From assembly GCA_006538405.1 (NCBI GenBank), contig BJKQ01000001.1, positions 1,736,001-1,800,000 of the forward strand: 64,000 nucleotides of DNA. The letters are read 5' to 3'. The notes beneath the pieces were generated by a model, which ran no database searches, was not told the origin of the DNA, and saw nothing but the letters and a program-made list of their open reading frames with translations. Positions 36,250 to 46,700 of the stretch are shown one piece after another. The stretch is from Hansfordia pulvinata. Taxonomy: Eukaryota; Ascomycota; Sordariomycetes; Xylariales. A program made the translations under genes and the position numbers. Numbering within the stretch: position 1 is the stretch's first letter; each line of letters starts with the position of its first letter.

Positions 36250-37184
36250 TTTTCTTTCCGCTCTATTTTTTTTTTCTTTCTCTTTCCCCTCCTCCTTTAT
36301 CACTTTCTAATGAGAGAAATTGGGGCTTGGGGTTTTCGGGGGCGTTCTTCATTATAAACAGTCTCTCACGATGACCGCGGCAAAGGCGTTGGGCGGAAAT
36401 TGATCACGAGTCAACGGTCTAATGCCCACCGGCAGGAAAACTGGCAGTAGCTACCTACAACAGAGCAGCAATGGTTTCCGGATGGGACCAGGGGAAAGCT
36501 CAGTATGGAAAATCCCCCCGACTCTCTCCGCGTGTACGAAATGTAATATAACTGTCGACGTGCGTCGAGATCGAATAGACGTCGACGTTTGTGATGGTAG
36601 TAAAGAGGTAGACAGGCATGCTCTGCATTGGGCCATCCCATTACTCTGTAGATTACACTCAATCATCAAGGCATTCATTGTGACAACATTCTCATGCCAG
36701 CCAAACCCGAACGGAGTTGAGAAGCAGACTTCGTTTGACATACATGTCATGCAATTATTCGGCCACTGCACAAGCGCGCGCAATGTCTCCAGACACAACT
36801 GCTGTCAATATCCATCCACTGTACATTGTTGATACAGCAGCTCCTGTGATGACACAAACCAGGGAACGCAAAGTCTTTAAGAAAAAGAAAAAAACAGACC
36901 CGTGAAGAAACCCGCGACACCGCTGTCGCTCACTCCTGCCCCATCACGCGCCGTCACGTGGCTCCGTTCGCGCCCAAGTAAGACCCAAAGTGCCCGTCTC
37001 CATGCCCCCTTTCCCACGCCTTGAACCATACATGTAAAACACCTCCCATTTCCCCTCCCCCGATGAAGCTCACCCGATCGTCTCCCACGATAGCCCGAGT
37101 CACAAAAAGAGTACAAGACAGACCGCTGATTCAAAAAAATAAAAATAAAGAGAAAATCAGGATTGGGAAAAAAAAAAACCCCCT
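36250..37184. other. Convergent intergenic between bZIP and His-rich gene
   Basis: About 930 bases between two convergent stops. The middle part (36400-36850) is less GC-rich than the surroundings and has overlapping open frames on both strands of 115-136 codons, but none with recognisable content. It is probably 3' UTR sequence. Confidence 0.5.
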
Positions 37185-38021
37185 TCAGTAGCCAATCGTC
37201 CGCCGCCGCCGGTGGTCCGCGATGACAATCTCCGTCTCCTCGGGCTCGGGGAGCGGGCGGCGGTACCGCGGGGGCTCCCAGCGGCGCGGGGCCTCGATGT
37301 ACCGGTACGTGTCGTACTGCTGGGGCTCGCCGTACTGCGCGTAGACGGGGTTGTCGTAGAGGGCGTCGCGGCCGTGCGGGGGCAGGGGAGGGGCCATGAT
37401 CTCCCGCTCGATGTAGACCTCGCGCTCGCGCTCGCCGCCGCCATGATGGTGACAGCAGTTGTGCCCGCTTCTGCTGCTGCCGCTGCCGCTGCTGCTGTAT
37501 GAGGAAGACGATGAAGAGCGAGAGCTGCTGCTGCAGGTGCACGAGGAGCTCTTGTGGCTGTGGCTCTTGCGGCTGCTGCTGCTGCTCTTGTGGCTCTTGT
37601 GCTTGGACTTCTTCTTCGTCGGGGGCGCGATCGAGGGCTCGACGTCCACGGCGATGACGTCGATCTCGTCGTCGTCGCTGCTCTCCTCGACGACCTCCAC
37701 CTCGACGGGCGGCGTCGGCGCGCGGGGCGCCAGGACAGGCTCGGCCGCCCGCGGCGGCGGCGCGGGCAGGGCGAGGACCGGCTGCTCGGGGGCCGGGGCC
37801 GGGGCCGCGTGATGATGATGGTGATACTGATGCTGATGATGATACTGATGCTGATACTGGTGCTGATGCTGATGCTGATGCTGGTCGGGCCCGGGGATGA
37901 TGGTGATCTTCCTCGACCGGTACGTCTTGCTCCCGCTGGTCGGCGGGTTGAGGTACAGGACCTTCTTGTCCCGGTGGTGGTACCGCTTCTCGCGGGGCGC
38001 TATCGGCTCGTAGAAATACAT
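37185..38021 (-). CDS. Low-complexity His/Gln- and Ser-rich protein of unknown function
   Basis: A single frame of 278 residues from the ATG at 38021 to the TGA at 37185. The order is a Tyr/Lys/Arg-rich start, a His-Gln repeat of about 30 residues near 50-75, a Pro/Ala segment, an acidic patch with SSDDDEID, a Lys-Ser-His stretch (KSKHKSHKSSSSS), a Ser/Cys run, and a C-terminal part with EREREVYIEREI, a YDTYRYIEAPRRW stretch and an Arg-rich end. No signal peptide or membrane segment is seen, and the protein is probably largely disordered. The non-repetitive C-terminal segment looks selected and suggests a real gene. The frame stays open further upstream without another ATG close by. The 5' leader carries CT and GT runs (38065-38105). 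I do not recognise the function. Confidence 0.65.
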   Translation of the reverse strand: MYFYEPIAPREKRYHHRDKKVLYLNPPTSGSKTYRSRKITIIPGPDQHQHQHQHQYQHQYHHQHQYHHHHHAAPAPAPEQPVLALPAPPPRAAEPVLAPRAPTPPVEVEVVEESSDDDEIDVIAVDVEPSIAPPTKKKSKHKSHKSSSSSRKSHSHKSSSCTCSSSSRSSSSSSYSSSGSGSSRSGHNCCHHHGGGEREREVYIEREIMAPPLPPHGRDALYDNPVYAQYGEPQQYDTYRYIEAPRRWEPPRYRRPLPEPEETEIVIADHRRRRTIGY

Positions 38022-38553
38022 TGGCGTCAGTTCAGTCCCCACTGGCTTATCTTTGGTGCTTGTGTGTATTTGTGTGTGTGTGTGTCTCTCTCTCTCTCTC
38101 TTTTTCGTAAGAGGCGTTTGTCTGGCGGCAGACGGGATACGGGATACTGGGGGCTTTGGGCGCAGAGAGGGGCAAACCCAGTTTATAAGAGGGAAGGGAG
38201 GCAAAGATAGCAGGGGTATGTGTGTGTATTCAGGTTCATGCACACACACACACACACACAGTACACAGCTTTGCGCGATTTTGCGTGTTGCCCGTGGGCA
38301 AGAAGATGTGTGTCTGCGTTTCAAGTAGACAAGAAAAGAAAAAAGAAGGGAGAGGCAAAACGACTGACCTGTGGTGGTCCAGAACCACATTATAGGGGGC
38401 TTCTTCTCTCTCTTCTCTCGCGAGGGGGGGATGGCCCCGGGTCGTCTGGAAATAGCAACACACACACTCCTGGGCCTCTTTCCGGCCTTGCCTCAGGTTT
38501 AGGATCTCCCGCGAACCCTCAGATCCCGCTCTCGTCTGGCGTGTGTAACCGTT

Positions 38554-38561
38554 TGACGTCA
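38554..38561. promoter_or_regulatory. CRE palindrome TGACGTCA
   Basis: A perfect ATF/CREB consensus site about 530 bases upstream of the His-rich gene's start at 38021. Confidence 0.45.
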
Positions 38562-39724
38562 GCGCTCCCTAAAGTCCTTAGGACGGGGAACGGGGACGGG
38601 GGCTTGTTCGGTAGCGCTGGTGCTGGTGCTGGAGCTGGAGCCTTTAGGGAGGGGAGATGGGTGGTAGGGCAAAAAAGCCGGTTTCGCGGTCGGGCTGGCC
38701 CGTGTCCACTTGCGACGAAGGATTGTTGCAAGGGTCGGTCCTCCAAAGGCGAGAGCAAAATAGATACAAGGGCAATCCTGCGCGGGCCGGCTGACCACCC
38801 TCCTTCGGCGATGGTGTGCGAGGCGTGTGCGAGGCTACCTAAGGTAGGTAGCTAAGAGCAAGACGAAGGGTATTGAAGTGGTAGGGCGATGGCGGATCTG
38901 TTGATTCTGTTGATGATTAACCTGCGTACTCGTGGCTGTGGTAGTTGCTGGCAATAAGGCCTTTGGGATCTCAATCGGCGCCGTCTCGAGCGGAAAGGCC
39001 CGTGGTTAAGTATCGTTGCCCATGGATCCTCCAACAGACAGGCCCAAGTCAGTCGAAGCTGCGCCGCGGCCGTGACCACTCCCCCCCTTCGAAACAGTTG
39101 GGCAATCCTGAGCCCTCCCTCCACAGAGAAATCTGGGGTTACCCTGACTGCTCAGAAGCCCCCGACCCCGAGATCACCGGCCCGCCGCAAGGATGGTGGC
39201 CCGGCCGAGCTGCGTGGTGGTTGCCAGGTCGAGCCTGACCAGTGAGTGGGACACGACGCTTCTGCCCTGCCCACATGCATTGACCAAGAGACATCAGAGG
39301 CACAGAGGGTGAGGGAGGGGGCGCACCACCCACCTGACGCGGCGGCGTGGACGGGCAGCCACATGACGAAGAAAGGTGGTACAACCAGAGGCTAGGTACG
39401 AGTAGAGAGGTGAGAGACTGCTGCCCACAGTGCCACCCCTGCAGGGATCACGACCCTGCAGCCTCCGTGCCTCTCTCTCCCTGGGAACCCGTGGCGCGGG
39501 TCTCCAGAGCGCTGCCTCTGTGTCGATCGCGACCCCGTTCGGCCTTAGTTTCCTCTCTCTCCCCCGGGCGTCTGTGGGGCTGAGGCGCACCACGCCGGGC
39601 CTCCAGAAGCCCTCCTCGCCCGAGAACCCACGCTCTGGCAGGGAAGGGCTTGTGTCGTTGGGTGAGCCGCCGGCCCAAAGGCTTCACCATGCACCTGGGG
39701 AGAGGGGGAAGGGGGGCACAAGAG

Positions 39725-39738
39725 TACGAGTACTCGTA
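39725..39738. repeat. Perfect 14-base palindrome TACGAGTACTCGTA
   Basis: This is the fullest copy of the dispersed motif family, in non-coding DNA. Each half (TACGAGTA or TACTCGTA) recurs elsewhere in the window. Confidence 0.9.
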
Positions 39739-40662
39739 TCACAAGTCTGCAGTTAGCACGTATGCCCGCAACTCGCTCCACAGCCGCACGGATGCGAGTA
39801 CCTGGCTCATCAGGCACTGGCGCTCGTAGGTCGGGCACGAAACGAAACTGCGCGACACGACTGCCTGTGTGCCTGTGCTGTGCCTGAACAGTTTTGTTGA
39901 GAGTCCCGGGTTCAAGGGGGTCCCCTCGCCACGGCGGCTCAGCTTCTTCGTCTTCGCATGCCTTTCCGCGTCGGTGTCTGGGCTTTGCCGGATCTAGGCA
40001 AGCCATCCCCACGGCTCACCGGCTTTTTGGGCTGTGTGCGCGCATTGGGGGGATGGAGGCCCGCGACTATAAACTAGCCGCAGTGCAAGTGCTGGGACCC
40101 AAAGTTCGAGAATGCCGGCTGGCGAGGCAGCCCAACAGGGAGTTGGGAGTTGCACCGGATGCCAAAGAGACACAACGGCAGTGTCGACTCCCCATCAACA
40201 TCCGGAATGAGCCGGAGGCATACGAGTAACCTGCAGTGGCCGGCACCCGGAGCCAGCCAGAGGAGAACCGAGACTCGCTGGGCTTAGACTGGGGCTTGGA
40301 CTGTCAAGCGTGACCGGATATCCCAGCCCACACCGATCTATATCCGTCCCTCTTATGGGCTATATTGGCAAGTGGCAAAGACTGTGAGTTGGCTGTCCCC
40401 TTCCCCAATCAGCGGCCAGAGAGCTCTCGGCGCCATTGGAACTGTGTCATCCATGACGAAATTCAACTTCTGCAATGGGTCGATGATGGTGGTTCTGGAG
40501 CACTATAAGGGTCTTCGTCCCGCCATGACATGTGCAGTCCCTTGCGCAGTTCTTCTACACGTGTTCGATGGATATTAAGAGTGGGAAGGGTCGTGGGTTT
40601 CGATTCGGAGATCTCGAGTCTCAATTCGTAGATCTCTTGGCCGGATTTGCAGCTATTCTAGG

Positions 40663-40670
40663 TGACGTCA
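40663..40670. promoter_or_regulatory. CRE palindrome TGACGTCA
   Basis: A perfect ATF/CREB consensus site in a gene-poor stretch, more than 2 kb from the nearest called gene, so its role is doubtful. Confidence 0.25.
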
Positions 40671-41910
40671 AGCTAATAGGCTGCTGGCTAAGATCTTTAT
40701 CGATTCGCCTTGTCTGCCTCGGCTGTCTTATGGTTTCGTCGTTACCCCAAGTCCGCGATGATGTGAAGGGGCTGATCCCGGCATGGAGATGATGGTCGTC
40801 TCCGCACCGGTAGACTCTGTTCAGCGGACTCCCAAAGCAGTGGCCTGGTTGTGTGCTCTACTCTCGTGAATCGTGGTCGTCTGGCTGGGTCTGGTTGGAA
40901 ATTTTGAGTCTTGAAATGACCAGCACGCACTCGGCTTGAATTCAGCGATGACTGTTCATATGGGACAAACCCCCAAGAGCTGACCGGGGTGTCCTTCCAA
41001 ATATGATGTGCGCCTTCGCTGCGTTGACCGAGAAGGGGGATGTCGTCGTCCACTCATTCACTTGATCTGGATGACCTTCCATTCTAAGTAGGCAGTGTTG
41101 TAAACGAAGCTGCGCAGGATGTGGACAAGTTCAAGGCTAAATGCCTGGCCAGTGTTCATACCAATTCACTCTAGCAGCACACAGTCTATCAGACCAACCA
41201 GCCAGTAGAAATGATCACCATGGAGTCACACCGGTACTTTCGTGCGCCAGGCAGCTTCGGGGCCGGCTCTAGCCACGCATATGTCCAGGAAGTCGTCCCT
41301 AGCTTGAAGGTGAATGCCCCCCTGGCTAGAACACACACGGTGGCACCTTGGCTGCAAGACATACGAGCACATACCTGAACCTGCCCACGGGTAGGCGAGG
41401 ATCCAGAAGCGGAGGGGTCTCAGTCCAGGCGGCGGTGGACGAGCCGTGTCTTCCCAGCCACCGGGGGCGGCGGGACAGAGACGGTGTCGAGGAGGAGACG
41501 GCCCGCGGCTCGACGACGCGTCGCGCCGCGGGTCAACTAGTTCGCGTCAGCCTTCAGTCGGCGAGCTGGAGCAAGCAACGGCTCGGCTCGGCTGGGGCCA
41601 CCGGGGCGGGGACGGACGGACGGACGGACGAAACCCCGCCGACCTGGGCTCGCTCACCGACTGCTGTCGGCGCAGGGGGGCGGGAGGCAACGGTGGCGGC
41701 GATGGCCCCGATGAGAACCACGGTGTGGGCTGGACTAAACGGTGCTTTTTATTGACAGGCCGCGGGCTGAGGTGGGACGCCTCTGGACCTATGGCTTATT
41801 CTGGTAGGCGGCGGGGAGCCGATTGCGTGCAGCGGCACGGAGAGCGTTGCAACGGGACCCGAGATGCATTGCAGGAGCGGGCCGGCGACTCGACGCGCCT
41901 GTCACGTAGG

Positions 41911-41957
41911 TGATTGACTGATTGACTGATTGATCGATTGATTGATTGATTGATTGA
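41911..41957. repeat. GATT/GACT tetranucleotide repeat
   Basis: About eleven units of TGATTGAC or GATT type in tandem, imperfect on the left and regular on the right. Confidence 0.85.
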
Positions 41958-43203
41958 CTAATTAGATACGGGTATGGTTGTACGGGTAGAGGCGACGCGT
42001 TGCGGGATGGAAGCCGGCCTCGATTTGACAATGTCAATGGGACGGTGAGACGCGAAAGTCGTGGGACATGAAAGCTGCCGGGCCTGGGACGGGCGGTTTC
42101 AGCGCCCTGAAACATGCAGCGGCTGCTTGAAACACGCAGGGACAGCACAAGCTGGCCTCACATGCAATTGTACTCGTACCCGTACCTGGCAATCATCAAT
42201 CATTCAAGATCACAGCTTGAAGGAGCTGGCTGGCTTCAGCATTGACGAAATTGGACTACTGAGCACAACCAAATCCGCCAATATGATGCCTCCAGCATGC
42301 AGGTCAGCTACGAGTCGCATTCAAGTCGCTTCAGGCCCATGACGACAGCCGCAGGCCGGCGCACTTGTTGTGCATGCGCCAAAGCACGGCATCGGCAGAC
42401 GTGACGAGCTGTGCAGGTGTCAAGCAGTTCCGAGACCTTGATGCGCCGGCAGCCCGGGCTGCGCCGCCGTGATTGGCCCCGGGCTCGCACGCCTCGACGC
42501 CGCGTTCCCCATTGGGCGACGGCAGCAGGGCAGCACTGAGCTGAAGAACGACGGTGGGTGCAGGTGGCTTGTGCGATTGCGTACGAGTGCTCGTAGGCGG
42601 GCCGCTGTGATTGTGACGGATGGAATTGGACGAACACAGCGATCTTCTGCCTGCCGTCACAGCACCCGCCTTCCGTGTGACGAGAAACTTCCAAAGAGCA
42701 CTCCTTCCCCTGCGGATAGGAAGTATATACCTACTTCATTACATGTGTGCCTCGACCTCACAGGCGAGTTGAGCAGGCGGGTTGGGTCCGAGCCCGCAGC
42801 GCTACCCAAACGGCTGCAAGCGTTCCCGCCCGGAAAAGCACTTAGCTAATGGTATCCATTCCACCCGTTGGGGGGCTTTATTGGCACGACTCGTGGCCGT
42901 CTGCGGCCCCTCCTTGCATACTCGTACACCCTGCCCCTCCATTCAAGCCCTCGCGCGCCATTGAACAAATCGCGCGAGCATCCCATTGAATCGGCTTTCC
43001 TGAATTAAGGCTGCTCCGAGGAACAACAATCAGTCTCCATTGCAAACTCAATCTCGTCCTCGGCTGAGTCGAGTCGCTTGTTGCACCGTCCGGCCCAGCC
43101 CGGTGAACGAGGGTCGAGGGTCGAGGGAAAGAAAGGCTGAGAAACAGTTTCACAGCCAGCGCCCGAGCCTCGCCCGCCCCGTAAAAGCTCGACGGTGGCC
43201 ACG

Positions 43204-43245
43204 CCGCTGATTGGCCGTGTCTCGCGCGTCCCACCGCTGATTGGC
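43204..43245. promoter_or_regulatory. Paired CCGCTGATTGGC elements with inverted CCAAT boxes
   Basis: The 12-base sequence CCGCTGATTGGC occurs at 43204-43215 and 43234-43245, exactly 30 bases apart, each carrying an inverted CCAAT box. They lie about 525-565 bases upstream of the pyrimidine gene ATG. The fungal HAP/CBC complex binds CCAAT, and the 30-base spacing (about three helical turns) puts both sites on one DNA face. Function is inferred. Confidence 0.55.
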
Positions 43246-43513
43246 TGCCAGCGCACCCCCCGCCGCCCCCCGCCGCCGATAAAATGATACCTGTGCCCCG
43301 CAGTGGGGTCCTGACGTATCGCGCCTGCCGCCGAACCAGGTAAAGGTGGAAGGAAGAGAAAAAAAAAAGTTTCAAAGTCGGGGAGCAGAAATTTCTGGCC
43401 TGGCATCTCGAGATCCCGTCTTAACCTCCTCTTCCCTCCTCCCCAGCCCTGTAGCACTGCCTCTCCCGCTGCCGCAGGCTGGCTCTCTTGTCAATTGATT
43501 CCCCAGCGCCGGC

Positions 43514-43528
43514 ATGAGAAGCCTTTAG
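43514..43528 (+). promoter_or_regulatory. Minimal upstream ORF (4 codons) in the pyrimidine gene leader
   Basis: ATG AGA AGC CTT TAG encodes MRSL and stops 240 bases before the main ATG. I see no other ATG between about 43300 and 43768, so this is the only upstream start in the probable leader. A possible leader intron (GTAAAG near 43340, acceptor near 43446) would not remove it. Confidence 0.4.
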
Positions 43529-43768
43529 ACCTCTGCCTTCTGCCTCGCGGCCTTCTGTCGTCTGATTCCTGACTCCCTCGACTCGAGGCTCGCTGGCCAT
43601 CTTGCGCTCTCGGAGCCCACGCCCAACCACCCTCAACCTCTTATTCGAACCCTCTGATCGTTGGCGAAGCTATTTGCTGCTCTAAGCATATCCAAGCTTC
43701 CCTCGGCCTCGATCCCCCAGCCAGGGCGCCCGCTGCCCCGTCGGCAAGCACTCCCCCGCCACAGCGTC

Positions 43769-46700
43769 ATGGCTCCCACCCACTTCCTGCCCGCTTCGTC
43801 CCGGAGCGACTGCACCGAGGACCAGGGCCTCGTCTGCCTCGACCTCCAGGATGGCTGCTCCTACCAGGGTTACGGCTTTGGTGCCAACAAGAGCATCTCC
43901 GGCGAGCTCGTCTTCCAGACTGGCATGACTGGCTACCCCGAGAGTTTGACAGACCCCTCATACCGCGGCCAGATCCTGGTCATTACCTTCCCTCTCGTCG
44001 GAAACTACGGTGTCCCCTCTCGCGACACCCTCGACGAGCTCCTCAAGGACCGCCCCGCGCACTTCGAGTCCCACGAGATCCATGTCGCCGGTCTCGTCGT
44101 CTCCTCCTACGCCGGCGAGAACTACTCTCACTACCTGGCCACCTCTTCTCTCGGTACCTGGCTCAAGGAGCAGGGCGTGCCTGCCATCTATGGCGTCGAC
44201 ACGAGGGCCCTCACCCAGCGCATTCGCGAGGAGGGCAGCATGCTCGGTCGCCTGCTCCAGCAGAAGCAAGCCGTGACGAATGGAAACGCCGGTGCGCTCA
44301 CTGGCGGCGTCAAGGGCGACTGGAAGCCCTTCTTCGAGGACATTCCCTGGTCCAACCCCAACAAGGACAACCTGGTTGCTCAGGGTGAGTAGACCGCTCG
44401 ACTTCGCGAGAATGCCAACTGACCCAGACGCAGTCTCTATCAAGGCCCCTCAACTGTACAAGCCCGACCCCGCCACAGCTCTGCAGCACCCTTCGGGCCG
44501 CCCGCTGCGGGTCCTGTGCCTTGATGTCGGTATGAAGAACAACCAGCTCCGCTGCTTCCTGAAGCGCGGTGTCGAGGTTCTTGTGTGCCCCTGGAACCAC
44601 GACATCACCGCCGAAAAGGACTACGACGGCCTTTTCCTGTCGAACGGTCCTGGTGACCCGTCCATTCTGACCGAGCCCATCAAGAATGTCACCTCCATTC
44701 TCCAGTCGAACGAGGTTCCCATCTTCGGTATCTGTCTCGGCCACCAGCTCCTCGGCCAGGCCGCCGGCGCCAGCACGCTCAAGCTGCCCTACGGAAACAG
44801 AGCCGCCAACATCCCTGCCACTTCCATGCTCTCTGGAAAGTGCCACATCACCTCTCAGAACCACGGCTACGCTGTCGACCCCAAGTCTTTGTCTGCCGAC
44901 TGGAGCGAGTTGTTCGTCAACGCGAACGACGGGACGAACGAGGGTATCCGGCACGTCAGCAAGCCCCACTTCAGTGTCCAGTTCCACCCCGAGAGCACCC
45001 CCGGTCCCCGCGACACCGAATACCTGTTTGATGTCTTCATTCAAACCATTCAAAACTGCAACAACGACTCCAAGCTTCTCAATGCGCCGGTCGAGTTCCC
45101 TGGCGGCAAGATTGAGGACAACGAAGCTGCCCACCCCCGAATTCATGTCAAGAAGGTCCTGATTCTTGGCAGTGGAGGCTTGAGCATCGGGCAGGCTGGA
45201 GAGTTCGATTACTCCGGCAGCCAAGCGATAGCAGCCTTTAAGGAGGAGGGATATTCAACCGTGGTCATCAACAGCAACATTGCCACTTGTCAAACATCCA
45301 AAGGCCTCGCTGATAAGACATATTTCCTGCCGGTTACCGCTGATTTCGTGAGAAAGGTGATTCTGCACGAGCGCCCTGACGCTATCGCCGTCACATTTGG
45401 TGGTCAGACAGCTTTGCAGGTCGGCATCCAACTCAAGGATGAATTCGAATCATTGGGGGTCAAGGTTCTGGGTACCCCTATCGACACGATTATCACCACC
45501 GAGGATCGGGAGCTCTTTGCTCGCAGCATGGAGTCAATCGGAGAGAAGTGCGCCAAATCCGCCTCGGCCAACAACATTGAGGAGGCTATGAGTGTGGTCT
45601 CTTCGATAGGCTACCCTGTCATCTGCCGCGCTGCATTTGCACTGGGTGGACTCGGCAGTGGATTTGCCAACAACGACGAAGAGCTCCTGGCCCTCTGCAC
45701 CAAGGCCTTTGCGGTCAGCCCTCAAGTGCTGATCGAGAGGAGTATGAAGGGGTGGAAGGAGGTCGAGTACGAAGTAGTCAGAGATGCCCAAGGCAACTGC
45801 TTGACCGTGTGCAACATGGAAAACTTCGACCCTCTCGGCATTCACACCGGCGATTCCATCGTGGTCGCACCCTCGCAGACTTTGTCTGACGAGGAGTACA
45901 ACATGCTCCGAACCACTGCCGTCAACGTCATTCAGCACTTGGGAGTGGTGGGCGAATGCAACATTCAGTATGCACTCAACCCGTTCTCGAAAGAGTACTG
46001 CATCATTGAAGTCAACGCCCGCTTGTCTCGCTCATCTGCCCTGGCTTCCAAGGCCACTGGCTACCCTCTGGCTTTCATCGCTGCCAAGCTGGGCTTGAAC
46101 ATTCCACTCAAGGAAATCAAAAACTCGATTACCAAGGTTACGTGTGCCTGCTTCGAGCCTTCTCTCGACTACTGCGTGGTGAAGATGCCTCGATGGGACT
46201 TGAAGAAGTTCACCAGAGTCTCGACGCAGTTGGGCAGCGCGATGAAGAGCGTGGGAGAGGTGAGCAAGAACCCCTGGAAAAACTCCCCCTGTTCAATGAC
46301 AGCCGTTCTTTTCTAACCTGATTTCCAGGTAATGAGCGTCGCCAGGACATTCGAAGAGGCCATCCAAAAGGCTATTCGTTCCATTGACGGGAACAACCTC
46401 GGCTTCAACGAAACCAAGGCTTTGATGACCATCGACGACGAATTGCAGACCCCGTCTGACCAGCGCCTGTTCGCCATTGCCAACGCCATGCACGCCGGAT
46501 ATACTGTCGACAGAATCTGGGAGTTGACCAACATTGACAAATTCTTCTTGCACAAGCTGAAGGGTTTGAGCGACTTTGGCAAGAACATGTCGAAGCTGAC
46601 CACTTCTGACGTTGCCCAGCGCCCCGATCTGCTTCTTCAGGGTAAGCAGCTGGGCTTCAGCGACCGTCAACTTGCCATGTTCTGGTCCTCCAACGAGTTG

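Larger units (their letters stand above)
38022..43768. other. Gene-poor interval of about 5.7 kb and pyrimidine gene promoter
   Basis: No supportable gene. It holds two perfect CRE palindromes (38554, 40663), TACGAGTA copies (39399, 39725-39738, 40220, 42172, 42919) and a GATT tetranucleotide array (41911-41957). At the right end lies the promoter of the pyrimidine gene, with paired inverted CCAAT boxes, a weak ATAAAA at 43279 and a pyrimidine-rich leader. Open frames at 41348-41913 are GC-rich and lack recognisable content. Confidence 0.5.

Noticed and set aside
41348..41913. Overlapping plus-strand frames of 135 and 155 codons
   Set aside because: GC-driven open frames in two phases, Arg/Gly/Thr-rich, with no recognisable segment.
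44310..45224. 304-codon minus-strand frame
   Set aside because: Antisense shadow of the amidotransferase region.
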